The notes: generated by a model not told the origin, from the sequence alone. Shown: positions 1 to 8,903, numbered from the stretch's first letter. The stretch: DNA of 64,000 nucleotides from DAISJD01 sp036821645 (GCA_036821645.1 DAISJD010000006.1:1-64000), one strand, 5' to 3'. Translations and numbers: made by a program.

Positions 1-1513
1 GGGCAATGGGTGTTGGGGGACCGGCCTTCAGGCGGGCGGCACCGTAATCATCCTTTTTGGCGCGGCCCAGGCGAAACCCTGAATCGTCAAGATGGCGATG
101 CCGATCAGGGTCTGCGGCGGTGAGCGCCTCATAAAGTGGGGCGGGGATTCTGAGTTCGCTTTGCCAATGGGTGTTGGCGGCGATCGCCTCATAGCTATAG
201 ACACCGCCGACATCCTTCGTCGGTCGTTGCTGCGCATCGTCGATCGTGCCATGGGTCCGCAGGATCGTCGCCGTTTTGCGAAAGACCCGGAGAGAGCCCG
301 TTTTATCGTCGGTAGAAAGCCAATGTTCCTTGAGCGCGCTGGTTTGAAGACAGGCACCTTCCGCATCCCGTGGCACTGGCTTGGATAGTCGGTTGATCAG
401 GATGTTCTGATCCTGGCCTGTCGTTTTTTGGGGGGCCTTTGGCGTGACGAGGGCAAAGGACGCGGGGGCCGCGCGTTGGCCCGCGATAAAAACGGGTGTC
501 GCATTCAGCATGACGAGATCGCCGGCCCCGATGGCGGGTCCAAGATCGATGCCGAGATCGCGCGCAATACGGGTGATCCGGCCCAGCAAGGCGGAACCGG
601 GAATATAATCGCGGGTTTCAACCACGTTGCCGACCGTTGCCGCCGACATGGCCACCGGCAGGTCGAGGGTGATGTCCAATGGCAGGCGATACCAGGGCGT
701 TGTGTGGTCGGCGTCATTTTCTGAACGCGGTGCCGAGTCATACGTTGGCGACGCGCCGACAGGGGGGGTGTCGGCCGCTGCGGTTTCGTGGTGGTCTTGC
801 AACCAGGTAAGCCAGTCGGGCCAGAGCGGCGTTTCAGCCGCGGCATCGATGATCTTTACGATGCAGGCACCGGCCCCGCGCCTGCGTTTGCCGCCGATCC
901 GTTCCACCATCTGTGCCCCCGCCGACAGCAAGGCCAGCGCCGTTTCGCGCGCGGCACCTTCCGGGATGCGGGTTGGATCCAGCGTACAAAGGGCCTCAAG
1001 CGTCAATCCCGACAGGGCAAACTCATCAAAGCGCAAATGCTTGTCTTTGACGGTGCCGGTCGTCGGATCGAGTTTTATCCCAGCCCGCAGGGTCGAAAGG
1101 CTTGCGCGCAGTGCGCGCGACCATTCTTGTCGTCCGATCTCCTCATCCGTCAGATAGGCGCGCAGCCTGTGCGGCAAGCGGGCAGGGCGTATCGAAAGTC
1201 CGGCTGCACGGGGGAAGCCGTGCCGGGGCTCTCGGCCCGCCGTTTCATGGCCGAAAAGACAAGCAACCCAGCCCTGCCACGTTTCTTTTGACCCGCCATC
1301 GAGGCCATGGGCAACCAATTCGCAGGCATCACGCCAGAGGCCGGTCAGGGTCTTGGCGGGGATATAGGGTAAATCTTGATCATCGCGCACGATCAGGCGG
1401 TTGATTTCACCGGGCCGCCCCGTGCCTGTGCCGATATGCCAATCGCTGGTGAAGGTGATCGTGACGCGAAAGCGATTGGGCAGCGATGGCCGGGTTTGAT
1501 CAGAACTGGGCAT
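1..1513 (-). CDS. RAMP-superfamily protein with two Cas7-like halves, type III CRISPR-like (partial, runs off left edge)
   Basis: An uninterrupted minus-strand frame of 504 codons starts at an ATG (1513) that overlaps the 3' end of the Cas10 gene by 14 nt and is still open at base 1. The N-terminal half has a classic RAMP opening (SDWHIGTGTGRPGEINRLIV, then LPYIPAKTLTGLWRDA) and, near residue 200, the glycine-rich loop (ERIGGKRRRGAGA). From about residue 265 a second RAMP-like unit begins (LPLDITLDLPVAM, then DYIPGSALLGRITR), resembling Csx10-type proteins. RAMP proteins form the RNA-binding backbone of type III effector complexes. Coupling to Cas10 suggests one complex; that is inference. 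No Cas6, Cas1/2 or repeat array lies in the window, so guide-RNA use is unproven. Confidence 0.8.
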   Translation of the reverse strand, partial: MPSSDQTRPSLPNRFRVTITFTSDWHIGTGTGRPGEINRLIVRDDQDLPYIPAKTLTGLWRDACELVAHGLDGGSKETWQGWVACLFGHETAGREPRHGFPRAAGLSIRPARLPHRLRAYLTDEEIGRQEWSRALRASLSTLRAGIKLDPTTGTVKDKHLRFDEFALSGLTLEALCTLDPTRIPEGAARETALALLSAGAQMVERIGGKRRRGAGACIVKIIDAAAETPLWPDWLTWLQDHHETAAADTPPVGASPTYDSAPRSENDADHTTPWYRLPLDITLDLPVAMSAATVGNVVETRDYIPGSALLGRITRIARDLGIDLGPAIGAGDLVMLNATPVFIAGQRAAPASFALVTPKAPQKTTGQDQNILINRLSKPVPRDAEGACLQTSALKEHWLSTDDKTGSLRVFRKTATILRTHGTIDDAQQRPTKDVGGVYSYEAIAANTHWQSELRIPAPLYEALTAADPDRHRHLDDSGFRLGRAKKDDYGAARLKAGPPTPIA

Positions 1514-3179
1514 TGTCGGTCTTCCGTGGCCAAAACTCGATGAGATCGAGCGCGTCCAACAATCCGGTGATGTGTTGGGGTCTCTCAGTCACCTGATCAT
1601 TGAATATTCTAAAGAGACGCAGGCATTTGTCTTGGCCGGTTTTTCCATTGAGTTTGTTTAAGAAATTTTCCAGGCTTCCCTTGTGACGCTTGCGCAGCAG
1701 GCCGAGGGCCGCCTCGGCGGCGGTGGGGCCGTTAAAGACGGCTGCGCGCAGATCGTGCAAGAGTTTGGAACTGATTTTGCCTTCGTGAAGGCCAAGCTTG
1801 AGGGCTTCGACGGAGGCAACGAGATCATCCCAAAGACGATCGGCACACCAGGCGGAAGCCGGTTTCGATACGATGCCCGTGTCTCTCCCGGTGTCGAGGA
1901 CGTAGGGGCGGGCTGTGAGTTTGGCGTCGGTCAGGGTGTGGTGCGCCCGCAGGGTCGCAAGATCTGTGCTGCTGGAATCATAGAGGATATGATAATCAAG
2001 GGCGATAGCCCCGGCTGTGCCGTGCGATTTAACCTGCTTTGCCGATTTCATCAGGTCTTCGCATAAGGCATAGGCAAGATGAAACGGGTAATGGGGCTTG
2101 ACGATGGCGATGCCCGCACAGGCCCCCAACCGCTCGCAGCCAAGGGATTGTGCGATCTGGCGCAAGACGGGTTTTTTGGCAGTTTCCTCGGCAAAAGCGC
2201 GCAGATAGTCGTCTGCAAAACGAAGTGCATAGCGCCCGTCGCAGATCAGGGTCAGATCGTCGCCACCGGCGATCAAGGGCAGGATTGTCTCGATTGGTTT
2301 TTGATCGGCAAGTTTAGTGCGCACCGTTTTGAACGCCGCCTTGAGCGCCGTCCCGACGCAGGCGTCAAGATCGTGGGAAGCCTCGGATAAACGATCAAGG
2401 TAACAGCGATAATTTTTTTGTGCATCAATCCCAAGGTATCGATCGAACGACTGAAAAACCTGTCCCATGCCATTGCCGTCGGCATGAATGACCCCGACCC
2501 ATGGGACGCCGTCAGGACCGCCATCAAGCTTGTCCAAGACGTTTTCAAGACGGTAATCCGCGTCACCCAATAACGCCTCTAATCGAACCTGTGCGCTATT
2601 GCGTTCTTTTTCAAAGCTAAAGGCAATGGGAGCGCGCGGTTCAAGGAGGCCGTCTGAACCATATTGAACGAAATGACTGGCCGCTTCACCGCTAGTCGTG
2701 CAGGGGGCTATGACCGGCAAGCGTGGAAAACGTGCCTCCGGTCCCGGTGTGATTGACCGCAACTGGGCAATCGTATTCTGTAAGCCGATCAAGGCGTTAT
2801 GGAGATTGCTTGTCCCGAGTGTAACCGAGGCGATGGCCCCCTTGACCGAAATGCCGGGTGCTTCGCACAGGGCGCGTTTTGTGACATGGGTGACAAGGGT
2901 CTGGGCCAAGGACTGAGAACTGGTCAGAAGCAGGGCGCGACCGGATATGGCATAGACGCATTCGATGGCTGGTTCATCATCCGGGTAGCATTCGATGGGT
3001 TTTTCAGCATCGCAGACGGCGGCATCTTGACGGGCAAACTGGATCGCATCTCTGACGAAAACGGTACAAACCCGATGGATCAACTCTGAAGCGCCGACAT
3101 TTTCCCGTCTTCTGTTACTGGCAAAAATTGTTTGTTGATTGCCGCTCGTTTCGATCATAACGAGCCATTTTTCCACCAT
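1500..3179 (-). CDS. cas10: Cas10/Cmr2-like protein with intact GGDD palm domain
   Basis: This is a 559-residue protein if started at the ATG at 3179, which has a GGAG about 8 nt upstream; an in-frame TTG at 3215 is a weaker alternative. Near the N-terminus it carries the Cmr2-like first palm motif (ETSGNQQTIFASNRRRENVG). The second palm has the metal-site strand VIHADGNGMGQ (Asp about 232) and AGGDDLTLI (GGDD about 304-307), the motif that makes cyclic oligoadenylates in type III Cas10 proteins. I see no HD nuclease motif and no CxxC zinc site, so it is shorter than typical Cas10. It is translationally coupled to the RAMP gene and divergent from a Cap15-like membrane protein. A nucleotide-signalling role is inferred from the intact GGDD. 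Confidence 0.82.
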   Translation of the reverse strand: MVEKWLVMIETSGNQQTIFASNRRRENVGASELIHRVCTVFVRDAIQFARQDAAVCDAEKPIECYPDDEPAIECVYAISGRALLLTSSQSLAQTLVTHVTKRALCEAPGISVKGAIASVTLGTSNLHNALIGLQNTIAQLRSITPGPEARFPRLPVIAPCTTSGEAASHFVQYGSDGLLEPRAPIAFSFEKERNSAQVRLEALLGDADYRLENVLDKLDGGPDGVPWVGVIHADGNGMGQVFQSFDRYLGIDAQKNYRCYLDRLSEASHDLDACVGTALKAAFKTVRTKLADQKPIETILPLIAGGDDLTLICDGRYALRFADDYLRAFAEETAKKPVLRQIAQSLGCERLGACAGIAIVKPHYPFHLAYALCEDLMKSAKQVKSHGTAGAIALDYHILYDSSSTDLATLRAHHTLTDAKLTARPYVLDTGRDTGIVSKPASAWCADRLWDDLVASVEALKLGLHEGKISSKLLHDLRAAVFNGPTAAEAALGLLRKRHKGSLENFLNKLNGKTGQDKCLRLFRIFNDQVTERPQHITGLLDALDLIEFWPRKTDNAQF

Positions 3180-3215
3180 CGTCACGGTTCTCCGCTTCCT
3201 TGTAAGCGCAATCAA

Positions 3216-3335
3216 GACACCGGGATTAATATCTTAATACGTGAACTATGTCATTAAAATTATAATTTTAATGGTTTTTTAACGAAATAAATATATGAAA
3301 TGATTGTATTATTAAACACTTTTACTGGGTGATAA
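3216..3335. promoter_or_regulatory. AT-rich divergent intergenic region between cas10-like gene and membrane effector
   Basis: About 120 bp of strongly AT-rich DNA separates two divergent genes and must contain the promoters of both. I could not pick convincing -35/-10 pairs or an operator repeat. Its base composition matches the AT-rich effector gene rather than the cas10-like gene. Confidence 0.4.
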
Positions 3336-4157
3336 ATGCTTAAAATATTCAAAGATGAAGATATTATAAAATATATAATACTTATTGCCTTGAATTTTAT
3401 TTTTATATTAGATTTATTTGATCATAAATTTTTTGGTTCTTACGGTCGGATCAACGTGACTCTATCTTTTTTTATGCAAATTTTGATTACAAATCCACCT
3501 TGGCGCATTATGTGGCGTTGTCCATTGGGTATTGGCGCGTTTTTGTCGCAAAAGATTTATCCAGATTTAAATGGCACATACGATATGATACTGGATTCAA
3601 ATTATAATTTAAAGCAAGAGCAATTAAATAATCATCCCGATCGTAAAGAAGGTGAAAAAGGCAAAAAAATCGAGCTTTTGGCAGAAATTAAGCAATCATT
3701 ATTTTCATTTAAAATCATTGTTACGCCTAAAGCTGAAAAGTATGATGCAACGAGGCCAATGATTCGCTCGGTTACAGTTGCGACTAAACCCTTTGTTGAT
3801 ACGGAATGTGATGAAAAGGGATTGTATTACGTTTACTCACAAAAAAATATAAATCATGCCGAAACGGATGACGCACTATTCTTTGGTGCTGGTAGGGTTC
3901 AAATTTTAGAAAGAAAAGATCAAAAAAAAGATGAAATGCATTTAGTGGGCAGTTATTGGACAAACCGTGCCTATAATAGAGGATTAAACGCTGCTGGGAA
4001 TATTGAATTGAAAATGATAAAATCGAAAAATATTTTTGATAATTTTTTATATGTTGGAGCTGTTTATTATATTGTATTTGGTTTATATGTTTTAGATGGC
4101 TGGTTTGGTATTTTTAGCTATTTTTTAAAAGCCTGTCGCATTACATCTGCTTTGTGA
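3336..4157 (+). CDS. Cap15/2TM-beta-like membrane effector candidate
   Basis: The protein has 273 residues and is encoded by very AT-rich DNA, unlike its neighbours, which suggests recent acquisition. Two hydrophobic segments lie at about residues 11-28 and 37-53. They are followed by a soluble region that matches the Cap15 beta-barrel pattern I know: YPDLNGTY near residue 80, a strand ending in ITVTPKAE-like sequence (FKIIVTPKAEKY), GLYYVYSQ, a glycine-rich FFGAGRVQI, LVGSYWTNRAYNRG, and GNIELKMI. Cap15 proteins are cyclic-nucleotide-gated membrane effectors in CBASS, and the related 2TM-beta proteins accompany minimal CRISPR polymerases. A third hydrophobic stretch at the C-terminus (about 243-270) is unusual for Cap15. 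GGGTG lies just before the start codon. Confidence 0.7.
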   Translation: MLKIFKDEDIIKYIILIALNFIFILDLFDHKFFGSYGRINVTLSFFMQILITNPPWRIMWRCPLGIGAFLSQKIYPDLNGTYDMILDSNYNLKQEQLNNHPDRKEGEKGKKIELLAEIKQSLFSFKIIVTPKAEKYDATRPMIRSVTVATKPFVDTECDEKGLYYVYSQKNINHAETDDALFFGAGRVQILERKDQKKDEMHLVGSYWTNRAYNRGLNAAGNIELKMIKSKNIFDNFLYVGAVYYIVFGLYVLDGWFGIFSYFLKACRITSAL

Positions 4158-4162
4158 TTGTT

Positions 4163-4526
4163 TTAGAAAGATTTCCAATTTTCGTATGCACCTATTTGCG
4201 GGGGCCAATAGGATTTTCTTGCATAAACTTGGCTCTGTGTCGTGTGATTGGTCTCGATGCAATGGGTTTGGGTGTTTGACACGTCGCTGATACCGTCGGC
4301 CGCGTTTTCCAAATAAAGGAACTTGGGCGTGTTTCCCTCAAGAATAGGCTGAGGCAGAACTTCAGGCTCCTCCTCAAGGGTTTTTAGCCGCTTGGCCTCC
4401 GACACCTCCATGCCGCCGTACTTCGCCTTCCATTTGTAGCACGTCGCCTCGCAAACCCCGTGCTTACGGCAAACATCCGCCGTCAATGCCGATGATCTGC
4501 ACTTCCTTAAACCGACTGCGCTTCAT
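4163..4526 (-). pseudogene. IS3-family transposase OrfA remnant
   Basis: Reading from the ATG at 4526, MKRSRFKEVQIIGI matches the start of IS3-family OrfA. A deletion and frameshift follow, and the next frame from about 4486 gives TADVCRKHGVCEATCYKWKA and GGMEVSEAKRLKTLEEE, the rest of the OrfA helix-turn-helix and leucine-rich part. After about position 4365 the similarity stops and unrelated sequence follows. No OrfB (DDE) part is present. It is an inactive footprint of an insertion sequence at the edge of the cas10/effector locus. Confidence 0.75.
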
Positions 4527-4594
4527 AAGTCCGCCTCCCCGATGGAGAAGGGTGCAACGCATTAATAAAATACAGCGCGTGTCGATGTCCCTGT

Positions 4595-5062
4595 TTATAC
4601 ATTCTGTTGCGGTTGCGGCAGGATACTGTTCAGACTAGCCGCCCCCGCCGGGCAGAGGGGGGTGCTTTTGCGAGTTCTCGTATCCATGATGGCGAGGATG
4701 GCCTCGGCAGTGGCGACGCAGGTGCCGTCGCGGAACAGGCCCTGAACCAGTTTGATCGAACTGCGCCCGGTACCGGTGACGCGGGTGCCGATCTCAACCG
4801 TACCTGGATAATGCAATTCATGGCGATAGGTCAGGGTGATCTTGACCAGCGCGATTATTTCCGTCGGGGCCAAATGCGGGCGCAGCCAATGATCGAACAG
4901 ATCGACCCGGGCACTTTCGCAATAGACCGCAAAGGCGACGTTATTCACATGCCCTTGACGATCGAGGTCAGCAAAGCGGATTTGGGCGCTGAACCACCAG
5001 GGGAATGTGTCGCGTCGGGTGAGGTCCAGCGTTTCCGGGTCGGTCATGGTCGGCACGATCAC
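4595..5062 (-). CDS. Acyl-CoA thioesterase, hotdog fold (4HBT/YbgC-like)
   Basis: The 155-residue protein has the hotdog thioesterase signature IRFADLDRQGHVNNVAFAVY near residue 28; D and H in this loop are typical of 4-hydroxybenzoyl-CoA thioesterase relatives. It would hydrolyse acyl-CoA to free acid and CoA in the cytoplasm. The GTG at 5062 overlaps the stop codon of the upstream CoA-transferase gene (GTGA), which indicates coupling. An ATG at 5047 is an alternative start. The substrate is not evident. Confidence 0.8.
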   Translation of the reverse strand: MIVPTMTDPETLDLTRRDTFPWWFSAQIRFADLDRQGHVNNVAFAVYCESARVDLFDHWLRPHLAPTEIIALVKITLTYRHELHYPGTVEIGTRVTGTGRSSIKLVQGLFRDGTCVATAEAILAIMDTRTRKSTPLCPAGAASLNSILPQPQQNV

Positions 5063-6258
5063 TGTTTTGGGACGGTAAAGGCGATTTCGTCGGCGATCAA
5101 ACCGTCGATTTCCGCCGGGTCATAGCCAATTTCTGCCAAGAGCGCCGTCGTCGAGGCTCCGAACGATTGCGGCGGCGTGCGCAGGCCGCCGGGCGTACGG
5201 GATAATTTGACAGGGGTGCCGAACCCGCGATATCCATCTTGTTCCACCACCATGTCGCGGGCATGGGTATGGGGATGGGCAGCCATTTGGGCAACATCCA
5301 ACACCGGGCCGCATGGCACCCCTTCGGCCAAAAGGGTTTCGGCAATCGCCGCCCCATCATGGGCCGCAAGGGCGGGGATGAGGGCCTCGCGCAGGGCGAC
5401 GCGGTTAATCACCCGTTCGCCATTCGTGGCGAAACGCGGATCGGCGGTCAGGGCTCCGGCGTCGATCAAACTGCAAAAGCGATGGAATTGTCGGTCGTTG
5501 CCGATCCCGACGAAGATCGGCACGGTCCCGGTCGGAAAACAATCATAGGGACTGATATTGGGATGCGCGTTACCGGTCGGCTTTGGCGTTTTGCCCGACA
5601 GGAAATAATTGGCAAGATGGGGATGGTGCAATGCCACGGCACTGTCGTAAAGGGTCGCCTCGACGAATTGTCCGAGGCCGGACCGGCCCCGTTCGATGAG
5701 CGCCAAGAGAATGCCGATCGCCGCATTGAGACCCGTGGCAAGATCCACCACCGGCACGCCGAGCCGCACGGGATCGCCACCCGGATGGCCGTTGACGCTC
5801 ATCAAACCGGCCATCCCTTGGATCACGGCATCATAGCCGACCCGCCCGCCGAGTGGCCCCGTCGCCCCAAAACCGGAAACACGGCAATGGATCAATTTGG
5901 GAAACCGCGTCTTGAGAACCTCCTCATACCCAAGACCCCAGCGTTCCAAGGTGCCGATTTTAAAATTTTCCACCAGAATATCCGCATCCTCCAACAGGCG
6001 CAGGAGGATCAAGCGGCCCTTTTCTTTGGAAAGATCAATGGAAATCAAGCGCTTATTGCGATTGACTCCGATAAAATAAGACGCCGCATCCCCCTTGAAG
6101 GGCGGGCCCCAGCCGCGCGTTTCATCCCCCTGCGGCGGTTCGAGCTTGATGATGTCAGCCCCGTGATCGCCCAAAATCTGGGTGCAATAGGGACCGCCCA
6201 GAACGCGGGTGAGATCGATGACGCGCAGGCCGTGAAGAGCGCCTGGGGAAGGGGCCAT
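5059..6258 (-). CDS. Family III CoA-transferase (CaiB/BaiF type)
   Basis: The 399-residue protein shows family III CoA-transferase features: LRVIDLTRVLGGPYCTQILG at the N-terminus, IKLEPPQGDETRGWGPPF, NRNKRLISIDL, and VGYDAVIQGMAGLMSVNG near residue 140 carrying the conserved Asp region. Family members move CoA between acids (formyl, carnitine or dicarboxylate CoA esters). It overlaps a thioesterase gene, so the two probably act on one acyl-CoA pathway. Length is normal for the family; the actual acid pair cannot be read from sequence. Confidence 0.88.
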   Translation of the reverse strand: MAPSPGALHGLRVIDLTRVLGGPYCTQILGDHGADIIKLEPPQGDETRGWGPPFKGDAASYFIGVNRNKRLISIDLSKEKGRLILLRLLEDADILVENFKIGTLERWGLGYEEVLKTRFPKLIHCRVSGFGATGPLGGRVGYDAVIQGMAGLMSVNGHPGGDPVRLGVPVVDLATGLNAAIGILLALIERGRSGLGQFVEATLYDSAVALHHPHLANYFLSGKTPKPTGNAHPNISPYDCFPTGTVPIFVGIGNDRQFHRFCSLIDAGALTADPRFATNGERVINRVALREALIPALAAHDGAAIAETLLAEGVPCGPVLDVAQMAAHPHTHARDMVVEQDGYRGFGTPVKLSRTPGGLRTPPQSFGASTTALLAEIGYDPAEIDGLIADEIAFTVPKQ

Positions 6259-6318
6259 TGCTGCAATCCTTTTTATTGTCTGTTTCTCTGACGGGACGCA
6301 AAAGTGGGGTTACACGGG

Positions 6319-7398
6319 TTATATGAGGCGATAATGCAGGACATCGTCGGGACCGGGTTCGGCCACCAACGCACCGCTTTCGCACAGGCGATTGAGATGG
6401 GCGTAGGTCTCGCCCAAGGCAAACCCCATCTGATGGGGGTCTTCTATGCCCTTGAACAGGATACCCATCAAAGCGGCGCAGGTTTGCGCCTCCTTGCTAC
6501 AGGCGGCCACAAGCAGGGCACAGCGTTCGTCATGATGGCGGGACAAGGCGGCGATCCGGTTATGCAGCCCCCGAAACGGCAGGCCGTGGCACGGCAGGAC
6601 CAGCACATCGTCAGAGACGGTCCGAGCGACGGCATGCAACGAATCGAGAAATAAACCGAGCGGATCGCCGGTCGGCTCCATCGGAATCACACTGACATTC
6701 GGGGAAATCTTGGGCAGGATCTGATCCGCCGATAGAAACAATCGATCGGACGCACACCACAGCATCACCTGTTCCGGCGCATGACCTTCGCCGGTCATGA
6801 CCTGCCAACTGCGTCCGCCGATCGCGATTACGTCCCCATCGGCAAGACGGCGATATGTAGTCGGCACCCCGGTCGTGCGGTGCAGGTAACGGTCGGCCCG
6901 CGCCATTAGGCTGGCCTCGATCGTGGCGGCAAGACCGGCCCTGTGATAGAAGGCCCGGCGATGGTCTTCTTCGCCTTCGGGCAGATGCAGCAGGCGCGTG
7001 ACGAGATATTCCGCTTGGCTCATCAAGAGCGGCATGCCGAATTGCGCCGTGAACCACCCGACCAGCCCAACATGATCCGGGTGAAAATGACTGGCAATGA
7101 TGCGGACGATCGGTTTGCCGCCCAAATGCCTGTCCAGCACGATTTGCCAGAGTTCTTTGCTGACCGTGTCGCCGATGCCCGTATCGAACAGGGTCCACCC
7201 CCCGTCATCTTCAAATAGATAAAGATTGATATGGTCTAGGCGAAACGGCAAGGGCATACGCAGGAACAGAATGCCGGGTGCGACGGGTACGGGGATGCCG
7301 AAGGCGGGGGGGGCCGACCAGAACGGGTGCGATGCAAACGGATCTTTGGGGGTTGATGAGAAAAGTGGGTGCTGCTGATCACACTGCACGATGGACAT
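6319..7398 (-). CDS. MBL-fold metallohydrolase
   Basis: The product is 359 residues from the ATG at 7398; a TTG at 7422 is also possible. The metallo-beta-lactamase metal motif appears as SHFHPDHVGLVGW near residue 110 (HxHxDH), followed by GEGHAPEQV and LPCHGLPFRG as later metal ligands. The C-terminal 100 residues look like the helical tail (winged-helix type) found in LACTB2/glyoxalase-II-like hydrolases. It probably hydrolyses a thioester or related ester; the substrate is unknown. It lies upstream of, and in line with, the CoA-transferase and thioesterase genes. Confidence 0.85.
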   Translation of the reverse strand: MSIVQCDQQHPLFSSTPKDPFASHPFWSAPPAFGIPVPVAPGILFLRMPLPFRLDHINLYLFEDDGGWTLFDTGIGDTVSKELWQIVLDRHLGGKPIVRIIASHFHPDHVGLVGWFTAQFGMPLLMSQAEYLVTRLLHLPEGEEDHRRAFYHRAGLAATIEASLMARADRYLHRTTGVPTTYRRLADGDVIAIGGRSWQVMTGEGHAPEQVMLWCASDRLFLSADQILPKISPNVSVIPMEPTGDPLGLFLDSLHAVARTVSDDVLVLPCHGLPFRGLHNRIAALSRHHDERCALLVAACSKEAQTCAALMGILFKGIEDPHQMGFALGETYAHLNRLCESGALVAEPGPDDVLHYRLI

Positions 7399-7485
7399 AG
7401 TACCCGTCTTTTCCCGATCCAATGGCGGCCTTGTGCGAGTATAATCCGAAATATCCCGCTGTCCTGATTTTTTTACGCGATGGAT

Positions 7486-8724
7486 CTATCGCGCTGTGCG
7501 CATCCCTGCTGTCGCGGGTTGGCGTTGCGGCGCGACCAGAGAATCGACGAAACGTCCTTGGAACATGGCTATGCCGATCGAATGACCAAACCGCACCGCA
7601 TCCTCGCTGTCCACGTGGCACAGAATCATGCGGGCCTTGCCGAATTTTTCGATACAGTCGCGCAAGCGACGATGCCGTTCATTCGATCGGTCTTCGCTCA
7701 TGGTCGGCGACCATTGCAGTTTGATCAGATCGACGGCCAATTTCTCCCGATCGATCAGGGGCAAGGTCATCTCGTTCAAGCCATCGAGGAGGATGCGATA
7801 GCCGCGATCGCGCAGAAAATCCCGGGCAAAACAGAAAGAGGCGATATCGGCATAGATATCCACCATCTGCATTTCAATGACGATGGTGCCCCGTGCCGAA
7901 GAACGCAGCGAGGCATCGAAGGTTAGAAATTCTGGGGAAAGCACGGTCGAGATGTTGAGATTGATGCTGAACGAATTGGCGATGGCCGGATCGTCGTTTT
8001 TGACGAGCAGCGCCAGCATTCGCTTATCCAACGTCTCGGTCAGATATTGAAACAGCCACCGATTGGCGACGATATTGTAATTCGGCAGGACCAAGGTGCG
8101 TAAATCGGCAATCGAGATGAAGAGTTCCCGGAACAGGGCTTGGGGCGGGTGGCTGGACAGAACTGCATAAACCGTTTGGCGCCGCATGACGTTCGATAGA
8201 TCGGCCTTTTGGATCGTATCGATGAGTTCGCCCAGACGGTGGGGGTTGATCGGCGGCTTTTCCTCGGTCTGACCCGCGCCGACCATGGCAAGACGCTTAT
8301 TGCGTTTTTGAATATCGTCATAAAGCTGCTGAACGACGGCCAACATTTGCGGAAATTGATTTTCCGCATCGTACCAGGTGGAAAATTCCTGTCCGGGCTC
8401 CCGTTCGTTGGCGAGCGGATCGTCGCCAAACAAATAGCGTATCCGATTCACGGCCTCGTCGATTTCGACGGGGCTGACATCTTTGAAGACGAAAAATATA
8501 TCGTGATTCGACAGGTGAAACAGTTGTCCTTCGAACATTTTAACTAAATTTTCAAAGGTATTGATCGCAATTCTGAGATGGTGTTCTTTTTTATTGACGG
8601 TTTTCAGTTTTGACAGATGGATATGCACAGCCCGTCGACCGGCGCGGTGTCTGCCGACGCGTTCAACGTAATCAAGGAGCCGATACTCTTGATTAGACGA
8701 CTGATCGTCACGCACGCAGCACAC
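7486..8724 (-). CDS. Degenerate EAL-domain signalling protein
   Basis: The 412-residue protein has a C-terminal part ending in ARMILCHVDSEDAVRFGHSIGIAMFQGRFVDSL, the typical last helix and strand of an EAL (cyclic-di-GMP phosphodiesterase) domain, preceded by ILLDGLNEMTLPLIDREKLA. The EAL tripeptide and most acidic metal ligands are not recognisable, so catalysis is unlikely. The N-terminal half (LFHLSNHDIFFVFKDVSP) resembles a decayed GGDEF-like fold. It may bind nucleotide or act by protein contact; this is inference. Confidence 0.6.
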   Translation of the reverse strand: MCCVRDDQSSNQEYRLLDYVERVGRHRAGRRAVHIHLSKLKTVNKKEHHLRIAINTFENLVKMFEGQLFHLSNHDIFFVFKDVSPVEIDEAVNRIRYLFGDDPLANEREPGQEFSTWYDAENQFPQMLAVVQQLYDDIQKRNKRLAMVGAGQTEEKPPINPHRLGELIDTIQKADLSNVMRRQTVYAVLSSHPPQALFRELFISIADLRTLVLPNYNIVANRWLFQYLTETLDKRMLALLVKNDDPAIANSFSINLNISTVLSPEFLTFDASLRSSARGTIVIEMQMVDIYADIASFCFARDFLRDRGYRILLDGLNEMTLPLIDREKLAVDLIKLQWSPTMSEDRSNERHRRLRDCIEKFGKARMILCHVDSEDAVRFGHSIGIAMFQGRFVDSLVAPQRQPATAGMRTAR

Positions 8725-8903
8725 CTTTCATCAAAATGGCCGGTTGACCGTTTGTACGGAATAATCCAGCCTTATCCCCCGATGACTCTATGATTGAATT
8801 GAACACTCTTAAACTTCAATGAATCTGACGCGGATCCGACGTCTTTTTTTATGATTATTCATACATGATCATGCAAACAAGCGTGGCAATGGGGGAGGGG
8901 TTC

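Noticed and set aside
1..1400. Several short plus-strand frames in the left 1.4 kb
   Set aside because: They are all opposite to the long minus-strand RAMP frame, overlap each other and resemble no family.
4163..4365. Coding sequence beyond the IS3 remnant
   Set aside because: The open frame continues but has no similarity to transposase or any other family, and is read-through of decayed DNA.
1..4530. Possible CRISPR array near the Cas10/RAMP genes
   Set aside because: I looked for repeated units of 25-40 bp with spacers in the flanks and found none inside the window; one may still lie to the left.
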